DNA of 5,517 nt from Salinibacterium sp. GTDB taxonomy: Bacteria > Actinomycetota > Actinomycetes > Actinomycetales > Microbacteriaceae. Below the pieces are notes generated by a model. The model was not told where the DNA came from. It made no database searches and saw only the letters and a list, made by a program, of their open reading frames with translations. The stretch spans positions 1 to 5,517 of the forward strand of contig SCSV01000384.1 of NCBI GenBank assembly GCA_004297555.1. Reading direction: 5' to 3'. The position numbers and the translations under genes were made by a program. Positions 1 through 4,349 of the stretch are shown one piece after another (the stretch's first letter is position 1; every line of letters starts with the position of its first letter).

Positions 1-537
1 TCTCGCATTTCGCGCCACCGTGGCCTGCGCTTCGACCGCCCGCAGCTGGGCCGCGGCGGCGTCGGCGGCGGCCTTGGCCTGGTCGTGCGCGGACGCGGAG
101 AGGACACCGCGCTCGCTCAGGTTGCGATACCGCAGCTCGTCGGCGGCGGTCTGTTTGGCGAGCGCGCGGGCAGCTACGACGGCCTCCTGCTGCGCATGTG
201 CGGCCAGGTTCAAGTCGGCCGGATCGATGCGCGCCAGGCGCTGGCCCTTCGTGACCGTCTGGCCGGCGTCCACGAAGCGCTCGAGCAGCTTGCCGGGCAC
301 GCGGAAGCCCAGGTCGCTTTGGATCCGGGCGGCAACCACGCCGGTGAAGGAGCGCGACGCAGCGTCGGCGTCGTGGACGAGCGTGGTTCGGACCAGCGGC
401 GCTTGCGTGCGTGGGTCGGTGGCCGATTCGGCCGCGCAGGCGCCGAGCAGCAGCGCCGACACGGCGGCAAGCGCGATCAACGCAGTGCCGCCCGACGACG
501 CGCCGGTGACCAGAGCGATTTTTCCTTTGGGGTTCAT
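1..537 (-). CDS. RND efflux periplasmic adaptor lipoprotein (HlyD/AcrA family), 3' end cut by window edge
   Basis: This is the N-terminal 179 residues of a membrane-fusion protein that would link an inner-membrane RND pump to an outer-membrane channel. The start is ATG at 535-537, with GAGG seven bases upstream. Lys4 and Lys6 precede a hydrophobic run (about residues 19-31) ending in the lipobox LGAC, so Cys34 is the likely lipidated residue. Residues 64-108 form the first beta-barrel strand and lipoyl half (FTGVVAARIQSDLGFRVPGK, then VDAGQTVTKGQRLARIDP). From about residue 109 an Ala/Gln/Arg-rich alpha-helical hairpin begins and runs to the window edge with no stop. The second lipoyl half and the pump gene would lie to the left, outside the window. 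The gene lies downstream of the TetR gene on the same strand, but a terminator lies between them and a palindromic operator sits 34 bp before the start, so it probably has its own repressed promoter. Oddity: the first 17 residues resemble an SDR nucleotide-binding motif (KGKIALVTGASSGG). Substrate cannot be told from sequence. Confidence 0.88.
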   Translation of the reverse strand, partial: MNPKGKIALVTGASSGGTALIALAAVSALLLGACAAESATDPRTQAPLVRTTLVHDADAASRSFTGVVAARIQSDLGFRVPGKLLERFVDAGQTVTKGQRLARIDPADLNLAAHAQQEAVVAARALAKQTAADELRYRNLSERGVLSASAHDQAKAAADAAAAQLRAVEAQATVARNAR

Positions 538-571
538 AACTGTGCCTCGATGTGTAATAGAAGGAAGGTTG

Positions 572-589
572 ATATGATGCGCGTCATAT
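572..589. promoter_or_regulatory. TetR operator upstream of efflux adaptor
   Basis: The plus strand reads ATATGATGCGCGTCATAT: perfect 6-bp arms ATATGA/TCATAT around a 6-bp centre. It is identical, apart from one central base, to the reverse complement of the palindrome at 1205-1222 over the TetR start. Two copies, one at the regulator's own start and one 34 bp upstream of the neighbouring gene, are what a TetR autoregulator plus target looks like. Binding is inferred. Confidence 0.85.
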
Positions 590-590
590 G

Positions 591-625
591 AAAAGACGAA
601 AGAAAGCGCGGCGGCATCGCCGCGC
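591..625 (-). terminator. Intrinsic terminator of the TetR gene
   Basis: On the minus strand an 8-bp GC-only stem (GCGCGGCG, 618-625, paired with CGCCGCGC, 606-613) encloses a 4-nt loop. It is followed directly by a T-rich stretch (TTTCTTTCGTCTTTT, 591-605). The stem starts in the last base of the TetR stop region, so the repressor transcript should end here. The adaptor then depends on a promoter in the 538-600 gap next to its operator. Confidence 0.8.
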
Positions 626-1206
626 TATTGGAGGGGCGGATCGAGGTGCTTGAGCGCCGCGTCGCGCAGCGCGTCGGAGAGTTTGGGATCGTCGACGGCG
701 CGTGCCAGCACGAGCGTACCGACCAGGGTGGCGAGGGTGACCAAGGCCCGTTCGTGCGCACTGGGCTGGCCCCAGTCCGGCAACTGACGGGCGATCAAAT
801 CGATGGTTTCCTTGAGGCGGCGCGTGGCCGCGCGCCGGACCTCGGGGGCCTGCCGTGGCATTTCGGAGCCAAGCGCGGCGGCGTGGCATCCAGATTCCAC
901 GGCCTCCAAATGTCCCTTGGACAGGTAGCCCTGGATCATCGACTGCAGCACCTGGGGGCCCGAAGCGCCTGTGGCCAGGCGCTGCAATAGCTGCACGCTC
1001 TCAAAACCGGCGCGGTCCGCGGCTTCGGCCAGCATGGCGTCCCGCGAGGGGAAATGGGCGTAGAAGCCGCCGTGGGTGAGCCCGGCCGCCTTCATGATGT
1101 CGGCCACGCCGGTGCCGTGGTAACCACTGCTGCGAATGGCGCGAGCCGCGACGTCGACAATGCGCTCGTGGGTGGCTTCCTTGGATTGGTCGCGGGTGCG
1201 TTTCAT
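625..1206 (-). CDS. TetR/AcrR-family transcriptional repressor (autoregulated, controls adjacent efflux gene)
   Basis: The product is a 193-residue protein, a normal TetR length. The N-terminal DNA-binding domain shows a helix-turn-helix at about residues 34-53 (GVADIMKAAG, then LTHGGFYAHF), followed by PSRDAML, the usual start of helix 4. The rest is the helical ligand-binding and dimerisation domain, including a short Cys-containing segment ESGCHAAALG. The frame stays open upstream to 1395, but that extension is Pro/Arg-rich and not TetR-like. ATG at 1204-1206 is chosen because the TetR domain starts there (MKRTRDQSKEATHERI). No Shine-Dalgarno is visible. The -10 element lies nine bases before the ATG and the operator overlaps the start codon, so the mRNA may be leaderless. 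Twin palindromes at 572-589 and 1205-1222 suggest that it represses itself and the efflux adaptor. The ligand is unknown but is probably a compound exported by the pump. Confidence 0.93.
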   Translation of the reverse strand: MKRTRDQSKEATHERIVDVAARAIRSSGYHGTGVADIMKAAGLTHGGFYAHFPSRDAMLAEAADRAGFESVQLLQRLATGASGPQVLQSMIQGYLSKGHLEAVESGCHAAALGSEMPRQAPEVRRAATRRLKETIDLIARQLPDWGQPSAHERALVTLATLVGTLVLARAVDDPKLSDALRDAALKHLDPPLQ

Positions 1207-1222
1207 ATGACGTGCATCATAT
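1205..1222. promoter_or_regulatory. TetR autoregulatory operator overlapping the start codon
   Basis: The plus strand reads ATATGACGTGCATCATAT: perfect ATATGA/TCATAT arms with a 6-bp centre. It covers part of the -10 element, the predicted transcription start and the first two bases of the TetR ATG. Its partner is at 572-589; the shared form, read in the minus orientation here, is ATATGATGCRCGTCATAT. Occupancy would block RNA polymerase directly. Confidence 0.85.
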
Positions 1223-1244
1223 AACCCCTTTGAGGGGAATGCAA
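1216..1244 (-). promoter_or_regulatory. Sigma-70 promoter of the TetR gene
   Basis: On the minus strand, -35 TTGCAT (1239-1244), a 17-bp spacer and -10 TATGAT (1216-1221, five of six consensus bases). Only nine bases separate the -10 from the ATG at 1206, so transcription would start within a few bases of the start codon. The spacer holds a small palindrome, CCCCT-TTG-AGGGG (1225-1237). Confidence 0.65.
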
Positions 1245-1320
1245 GAGGGGGGCGGAAACGCCAGTCAGGGTACGCGCGCGAGCTTCTGCTTTGGGCCGAA
1301 AGCGGCCGTTCCGACGCCAG

Positions 1321-1431
1321 TTCAAGCGCAAGCCCCGCCGGATGCCCTGGAACAGGGGCAGGATCGTCGGCCAGAAGGCCCCGCCGAAGCTTCAAGCGAT
1401 CTGGGCGATCCGCGTTCGGCTTCAGCTAGCT
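1321..1431 (+). pseudogene. Relic of a tyrosine recombinase/integrase N-terminus
   Basis: One frame of this stretch reads FKRKPRRMPWNRGRIVGQKA, then PPKLQAIWAIRVRLQLA. From memory this resembles the start of a common proteobacterial tyrosine-integrase group, with the pattern RPWNKGKxxGxKPPLxxxxIWAIRxRLQ. In intact members this is followed by a segment like RDLALFNLAIDSKLRGCDLV. Here the match stops at about 1431, and no catalytic Arg/His/Tyr domain follows before the TetR gene at 1535. It is therefore a fragment of about 37 codons and cannot be active. It suggests that an integrase or integrated element once lay here. Identification is by eye only. Confidence 0.55.
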
Positions 1432-1442
1432 GGGGTAGCTAG
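1426..1442. repeat. Short inverted repeat CTAGCT-N5-AGCTAG
   Basis: Perfect 6-bp arms (1426-1431 and 1437-1442) around GGGGT. It lies exactly where the integrase-like reading ends. It has no following T-tract, so it is not a convincing terminator. It may be a recombination scar or chance. Confidence 0.4.
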
Positions 1443-1470
1443 GGGGTTCTGCAGCCACTTGGCGTACCGC

Positions 1471-1499
1471 TTGACCGCCATAGTTCGCCATGCAATAAT
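1471..1499 (+). promoter_or_regulatory. Sigma-70 promoter of the second TetR gene
   Basis: -35 TTGACC (1471-1476), a 17-bp spacer and -10 AATAAT (1494-1499), five of six bases matching consensus at each element. The predicted start falls in the TGAG/CTCA repeat just downstream. The leader before the ATG at 1535 is about 30 nt and carries the ribosome binding site AAGGA (1521-1525). Confidence 0.65.
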
Positions 1500-1513
1500 T
1501 GAGCGTCCACTCA
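1498..1513. promoter_or_regulatory. Candidate operator upstream of the second TetR gene
   Basis: ATTGAGC and CACTCA occur here with a 3-bp gap, giving the short inverted repeat TGAG-N6-CTCA immediately downstream of the -10. The same two words recur at 2120-2139 in front of the next ORF, with a 7-bp gap. Shared words at both promoter regions suggest autoregulation, but the different spacing makes this weaker than the 572/1205 pair. Confidence 0.4.
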
Positions 1514-1534
1514 CGCAAGTAAGGATTTGGAACC

Positions 1535-2104
1535 ATGGCTCGTCCGTTGAGCGAGGAGAAGCGTGATGCCTTGCTAAAGGCAGCTTCAGATCTCGTCGCC
1601 CGTCTGGGCACGGGCGCGTCGACGGCGAAGATCGCGAAGGCAGCTGGCGTCTCGGAGGGCACGTTGTTTACTTACTTTCCTACCAAGGATGACCTCCTCA
1701 ACCAGTTGTTCATCGAGATCGAAGCCCGGTTCGCGCTGACGATGTTGGCGCCCTATCCCCTGGATGCGTCGGCAAAGGACCGGCTGTTCATCGTTTGGAG
1801 CCGTTTGATCGAGTGGGGGCTAGATCGTTCCACGTCACGCAAGGCGTTGCGCCAATTGAAGGTGTCCGATCGCGTCACGTTAGAGAGTCGTCAGCGCTGC
1901 CACGCGTTGTTTAGAGAGGCTCGTTTGATGGTAGAGCAGTGCCTGGCTGAGCACTCTGCGCCGGAGCGCGTCGCGTTCTACATCGACACGATCCTGTTCG
2001 ACCTAGCCGATATCACGATCAACGCCATCGCTGCGAAACCGAAGGAGCGCGACGCCATCCGTCAGGCGGGGTTCGATCTGTTTTGGAAGGGCACTGCAGC
2101 CTGA
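1535..2104 (+). CDS. TetR-family transcriptional regulator
   Basis: The product is a 189-residue TetR protein unrelated in detail to the one at 625-1206. The helix-turn-helix is at about residues 29-48 (STAKIAKAAGVSEGTLFTYF), followed by PTKDDLLNQLF. The C-terminal domain is helical with aromatic clusters (LFIVWSRLIEWGL; YIDTILFDLADITINAI) and would bind ligand and dimerise. The start is ATG 1535 with AAGGA nine bases upstream; an in-frame upstream extension is not TetR-like. The gene has a good promoter (1471-1499) and a possible own operator. A small ORF follows 50 bp downstream on the same strand and looks like the eroded remainder of an SDR. Regulators of this type often sit beside an SDR or reductase, so the repressor may have outlived its target. 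The inducer is unknown. Confidence 0.92.
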   Translation: MARPLSEEKRDALLKAASDLVARLGTGASTAKIAKAAGVSEGTLFTYFPTKDDLLNQLFIEIEARFALTMLAPYPLDASAKDRLFIVWSRLIEWGLDRSTSRKALRQLKVSDRVTLESRQRCHALFREARLMVEQCLAEHSAPERVAFYIDTILFDLADITINAIAAKPKERDAIRQAGFDLFWKGTAA

Positions 2105-2119
2105 ATTTTTTATCATTTT

Positions 2120-2139
2120 ATTGAGCATGTAATCACTCA
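2120..2139. promoter_or_regulatory. Candidate TetR operator before the SDR remnant
   Basis: ATTGAGC (2120-2126) and CACTCA (2134-2139) form an 18-bp inverted repeat TGAG-N10-CTCA inside the AT-rich gap between the TetR stop (2104) and the next ATG (2155). The same words occur at 1498-1513 in front of the TetR gene. No clear -10/-35 pair could be placed in this gap. Confidence 0.45.
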
Positions 2140-2154
2140 TTTACAGGAGTTTGT

Positions 2155-2319
2155 ATGTCGACTACCAAAGGATTTGCCGAGGCAAAGGTTGGGGGCATCA
2201 GAGGTGTGGCAGGAGAGGCTAAGCGCGCCCCGCAAGCTGAGGACCCTGCGCTTGCAAAGCGGCTTTGGGAAGTCTCCATCGCCATGACGGGGATTGATCC
2301 CGGGTTGCCGCCAGTCTGA
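2155..2319 (+). pseudogene. 54-codon ORF, probable internally deleted short-chain dehydrogenase
   Basis: ATG 2155 is preceded by AGGAG (2145-2149, five-base spacing), and the frame stays open to TGA 2317-2319. The first residues, MSTTKGFA, fit the start of SDRs of the MSTTKGxALVTGASxGIG type. The last 24 residues (DPALAKRLWEVSIAMTGIDP, then GLPPV) resemble the C-terminal tail of a classical SDR. The Rossmann TGxxxGxG motif, NNAG and YxxxK, about 200 residues in all, are absent. The simplest reading is a large in-frame internal deletion, or fusion of two SDR ends, that kept the translation signals. The position behind a TetR gene with a shared operator word supports a former target gene. It could still be a small translated protein of unknown role. 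The SDR assignment is from memory of family ends. Confidence 0.45.
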
Positions 2320-2545
2320 CCAGAGCGTCTGTCGTGATCCAATCCCCTGCTACGGCTCGGGGTTTTCAATCAAGGAATCTGACACGACCGCAAATTTTGG
2401 AGCTGCCTCCACGACTGACGATGTGCTTGCGCCAGTATCGCTAGAGGCAGCTTTCGGCCAATTGCGGCCAGACAGCCGTCGGCAGGCCCAGTGGTCGGAG
2501 ACCAAGCGAGTTTATCCACGGTGTAAGCCGCGTCGCGAAGGGCAT
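2320..2545. other. Intergenic stretch without a recognisable gene
   Basis: No frame on either strand gives a recognisable protein or a well-placed ribosome binding site. CCCC (2344-2347) and GGGG (2359-2362) followed by TTTT could form a weak hairpin after the small ORF, but the stem has only four solid pairs. The stretch lies between two convergent units, the TetR/SDR remnant from the left and hxlR from the right, so both transcripts should end here. Confidence 0.5.
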
Positions 2546-2935
2546 TTATATCTCTTGCTTTCGTTGCCTCGCCTGCATCACTTGATACAGGTTGGCTTCG
2601 ATCCAATCGACCAGCGATTCCACCTGGGAGGACGCCTCCCTTCCTAGCGGAGTAAGGCTGTACTCGACATGTGGCGGTACGACAGGATGCGACTTTCGGT
2701 CGACAAAGCCATCGGCTTCAAGCCCTTGCAGCGTCTGCGCCAACATCTTCTCGCTGACTCCTTTGGCTTTCCGGCGCAGATCGCTAAAGCGATGCGTGCC
2801 GCTCCTTAGAGTGATCAACACCAGTACGCCCCATAGGCTCGTCACGTGCTTCAGCACGCCGCGCGATGGGCAGTCCACGGTGTAGAGCTCGCCCCGGCGA
2901 ACCTGCTCGGACAGCTTTGTGGCGGGTTTGGCCAT
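2546..2935 (-). CDS. HxlR/DUF24-family (MarR-like winged-helix) regulator
   Basis: The product is a 129-residue single-domain winged-helix protein of typical HxlR length. The sequence runs CPSRGVLKHVTSLWGVLVLI (residues 22-41), RFSDLRRKAKGVSEKMLAQT (recognition region) and LQGLEADGFVDR, followed by the wing VEYSLTPLGRE. These are the usual HxlR landmarks. Cys22 lies just before the first core helix, where redox-sensing DUF24 proteins (YodB, HypR, QorR) carry their regulatory cysteine, so thiol-based sensing of quinones or oxidants is plausible. It is the only cysteine in the protein. The start is ATG 2935 with AAGG ten bases upstream. The gene is divergent from the quinone oxidoreductase at 3027, with a perfect inverted repeat between them. 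Repression of both genes is the expected arrangement; Corynebacterium QorR/qor2 is a described parallel. Confidence 0.92.
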   Translation of the reverse strand: MAKPATKLSEQVRRGELYTVDCPSRGVLKHVTSLWGVLVLITLRSGTHRFSDLRRKAKGVSEKMLAQTLQGLEADGFVDRKSHPVVPPHVEYSLTPLGREASSQVESLVDWIEANLYQVMQARQRKQEI

Positions 2936-2957
2936 TCGACACTTACCTTTTTGTGCG

Positions 2958-2977
2958 TACTTCCGTTTTTGGAAGTA
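2958..2977. promoter_or_regulatory. Operator for the HxlR regulator in the divergent promoter region
   Basis: Perfect inverted repeat TACTTCC-N6-GGAAGTA with 7-bp arms and a T-rich centre (GTTTTT), midway in the 91-bp gap between hxlR and qorB. The outer TACT/AGTA bases recall the half-sites described for DUF24 regulators such as YodB. A second, imperfect copy of the left part lies 18 bp upstream (ACTTACCTTTTTG, 2941-2953, against ACTTCCGTTTTTG, 2959-2971; 11 of 13 bases match). This could let two dimers bind. Confidence 0.75.
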
Positions 2978-3026
2978 TCAGCTTAGCCTTTGGACTCCTT
3001 CCTTTCAACCCCTCTCGGAGTCCCCC

Positions 3027-3887
3027 GTGATCGCTGTAACTGGAGCCACTGGCCAGCTCGGCCAACTCGTCATCGACGCACTGCTGAAGACATTGCCCGC
3101 CGCGGAGGTCGCCGCCGCGGTGCGAAACCCTGCAAAAGCCCGAGGCCTCGCCGCTCGTGGCGTCCTCGTACGCGAAGCCGACTACGACCGCCCGGAAACG
3201 CTGGCACACGCCTTTGCCGGGGTGGACAAGCTGTTGTTGATCTCCTCCAGCGAGATCGGCAAGCGCGCGGCACAACACCGGGCCGCCATCGATGCGGCCC
3301 GGCACGCCGGCGTGAAACTCCTCGTCTACACCAGCATGCTGCACGCCGATCGATCGCCGCTGGCGCTGGCGGAGGAGCATCGGCAAACGGAAGCGCTCAT
3401 CCGTGCCTCGGGCATCCCCTACGTGATCCTGCGCAACGGCTGGTACACCGAGAACTACACCGCTTCGATTCCCTCCGCGCTGGCGCATGGCGCGCATTTC
3501 GGCAGTGCAGGCGAAGGCCGCATCGCTTCCGCGGCGCGCCAGGACTATGCAGAGGCCGCGGCTGCCGTGCTGATCGCGAGCGAAGACATGAGTGGCCGCA
3601 TCTTCGAGTTGGCTGGCGATGAGCACTACACCCTCACGCAGTTCGCGGCAGAAATCGCGCGTCAGTCAGGCAAACCGATCGTCTACCAGGATCTGCCCGA
3701 AGCCGATTTCAAGGCCGCCCTGGTGAACGCAGGACTTCCGGAACCGTTCGCAGGTGTCCTCGCTGACTCCGACGCCGGTGTCGCAAAAGGCGCATTGGAC
3801 GACGATGACCATGCATTGCGTGCATTGATCGGACGGCCGACCACTTCACTCGCAACGATGGTGTCGAAAGCTCTGGACACCGCGTGA
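3027..3887 (+). CDS. qorB: NAD(P)H:quinone oxidoreductase, NmrA-like (QorB/YtfG type)
   Basis: This is an atypical SDR that reduces quinones with NAD(P)H in the cytoplasm, protecting against redox cycling. The start is GTG 3027, with CGGAG six bases upstream, so that the Rossmann motif begins almost at once: TGATGQLG at residues 5-12. This gives exactly 286 residues, the length of E. coli QorB, which it resembles throughout from memory. Shared blocks are VRNPAKA (32-38), KLLLISSSEIGKRAAQHR (68-85), YTSMLHAD (101-108), RNGWYTENY (136-144), RIASAARQDYAEAA (165-178), ELAGDEHYTLTQFAAE (194-209) and LADSDAGVAKG (245-255). The frame is open upstream to 2919, but that part is the hxlR promoter region and is not QorB-like. 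Like other NmrA-type members it lacks the classical YxxxK pair. The gene is divergent from hxlR and probably repressed by it through the inverted repeat at 2958-2977. An in-frame SDR fragment starts straight after its stop codon. Confidence 0.93.
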   Translation: MIAVTGATGQLGQLVIDALLKTLPAAEVAAAVRNPAKARGLAARGVLVREADYDRPETLAHAFAGVDKLLLISSSEIGKRAAQHRAAIDAARHAGVKLLVYTSMLHADRSPLALAEEHRQTEALIRASGIPYVILRNGWYTENYTASIPSALAHGAHFGSAGEGRIASAARQDYAEAAAAVLIASEDMSGRIFELAGDEHYTLTQFAAEIARQSGKPIVYQDLPEADFKAALVNAGLPEPFAGVLADSDAGVAKGALDDDDHALRALIGRPTTSLATMVSKALDTA

Positions 3888-4130
3888 ACTGCGACACCCG
3901 CAGCGTGGCCTTTTATCTACGCTTCCACAAAACACACCATCGAAGGCTATACGGAATCACTCGATCACGAAGTGCGTGCATTCGGAATCCGCGCCGTTCT
4001 CGTTGAACCTGGCGTTACACGCACTTCGTTCGAAGAGAACCTGGTGCGCGCGGACCAGCCGCTGTCCGCCTATGCCGACGAAAGGACGCGTAGCGAAAAC
4101 CTGATGCGCAAGACCAAGTCGCCGTCGTAA
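3888..4130 (+). pseudogene. C-terminal fragment of a classical short-chain dehydrogenase
   Basis: From about 3909 the frame reads PFIYASTKHTIEGYTESLD, then HEVRAFGIRAVLVEPGVTRT and SFEENLVRADQPLSAYADER, ending at TAA 4128-4130. Tyr and Lys of YASTK are the catalytic YxxxK pair, and VEPGVTRTSF is the usual PG loop after strand 6. The N-terminal half (TGxxxGIG, NNAG, catalytic Ser) is missing, as is the last part of the usual C-terminus. No start codon or ribosome binding site serves it. It lies in the same frame as qorB, directly behind the qorB TGA, so only readthrough would translate it. It belongs to a different SDR subgroup from the remnant at 2155. The fold was clearly once functional; the fragment cannot be. 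Confidence 0.85.
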
Positions 4131-4189
4131 ACGGCGATGCCGCCGTCGGCGCGGCGTTCTCGGCCTTGCCGTTCGATCATCTCATCTTC
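4118..4189 (+). pseudogene. Short internal fragment of an aldehyde dehydrogenase (coniferyl-aldehyde-dehydrogenase-like)
   Basis: In a different frame from the SDR fragment, and overlapping its last codons, about 24 codons read VAVVNGDAAVGAAFSALPFD, then HLIF. From memory this matches the cofactor-binding region of the aldehyde dehydrogenase superfamily, in particular coniferyl-aldehyde-dehydrogenase-like members (VTGxxxVGAAFSxLPFDHLLFTGS). The expected next residues TGS-xVG are absent: the frame becomes VSSP and stops at 4202-4204. The aldehyde dehydrogenase homology therefore ends at about 4190, where mobile-element-like sequence begins. The left junction with the SDR lies between about 4105 and 4120. 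Confidence 0.65.
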
Positions 4190-4288
4190 GTAAGCTCCCC
4201 CTAACCACGGACACCTGAGAAGTAGAGCTTTCTGGCATTTTTTAGCCAGAGGGTTAATGAAGAAGTCGCTCCACAGTCCGCTTTCGGT
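4190..4288 (+). mobile_element. Possible truncated left end of an IS3-like element
   Basis: The sequence changes character at about 4190, where the aldehyde dehydrogenase reading breaks off, with AAGCTCCCCCTAACCACGGA leading into CACC. This resembles, from memory, the reverse complement of IS3-family ends of the type GTGTCCG...GGGGGAGCTT. About 60 bp further in, ATG 4257 starts MKKSLHSPLSVV, where IS3 elements place orfA, which often begins MKKS. It is cut after about 12 codons by the IS30 element at 4289. No matching right end is in the window. Unassigned intergenic DNA is the alternative. Confidence 0.35.
4231..4250. repeat. Inverted repeat TCTGGC-N8-GCCAGA
   Basis: Perfect 6-bp arms (4231-4236 and 4245-4250) around ATTTTTTA. 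It lies 39 bp left of the IS30 end. It may be part of the older element's leader. No T-tract follows on the plus side, so it is not a typical terminator. Confidence 0.5.
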
Positions 4289-4313
4289 TGTGGATTCAAC
4301 TGATCGACGCAAC
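4289..4313 (+). repeat. IS30 left terminal inverted repeat (IRL)
   Basis: It reads TGTGGATTCAAC then TGATCGACGCAAC. Against the reverse complement of 5493-5517, 20 of 25 positions match, with the strongest agreement in GGATTCAA and GCAAC. Confidence 0.8.
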
Positions 4314-4349
4314 ACACTAGACCCTGCGTAGGCAGGAGGAGTGTTGCAG

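Noticed and set aside
20..591. Plus-strand ORFs opposite the adaptor
   Set aside because: They are Arg/Ala/Ser-rich composition shadows of the adaptor frame without motifs.
1207..1395. Upstream in-frame extension of the TetR gene to 1395
   Set aside because: The extra 63 residues are Pro/Arg-rich without TetR features, and the promoter and operator lie within this stretch, close to 1206.
2344..2366. CCCC...GGGG-TTTT hairpin as a terminator
   Set aside because: Only four stable pairs and a long mismatched loop; too weak to list as a terminator.
2370..2606. 78-residue minus-strand ORF overlapping the hxlR 3' end
   Set aside because: No family resemblance and no ribosome binding site; it overlaps the hxlR coding end in another frame.
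2919..3026. Longer QorB start at 2919
   Set aside because: It would overlap the hxlR start and the operator. The family begins with the residues right at GTG 3027, which gives the exact family length.
2943..3626. 227-residue minus-strand ORF opposite qorB
   Set aside because: It is an antisense shadow of a well-supported gene in GC-rich DNA, with no recognisable domain.
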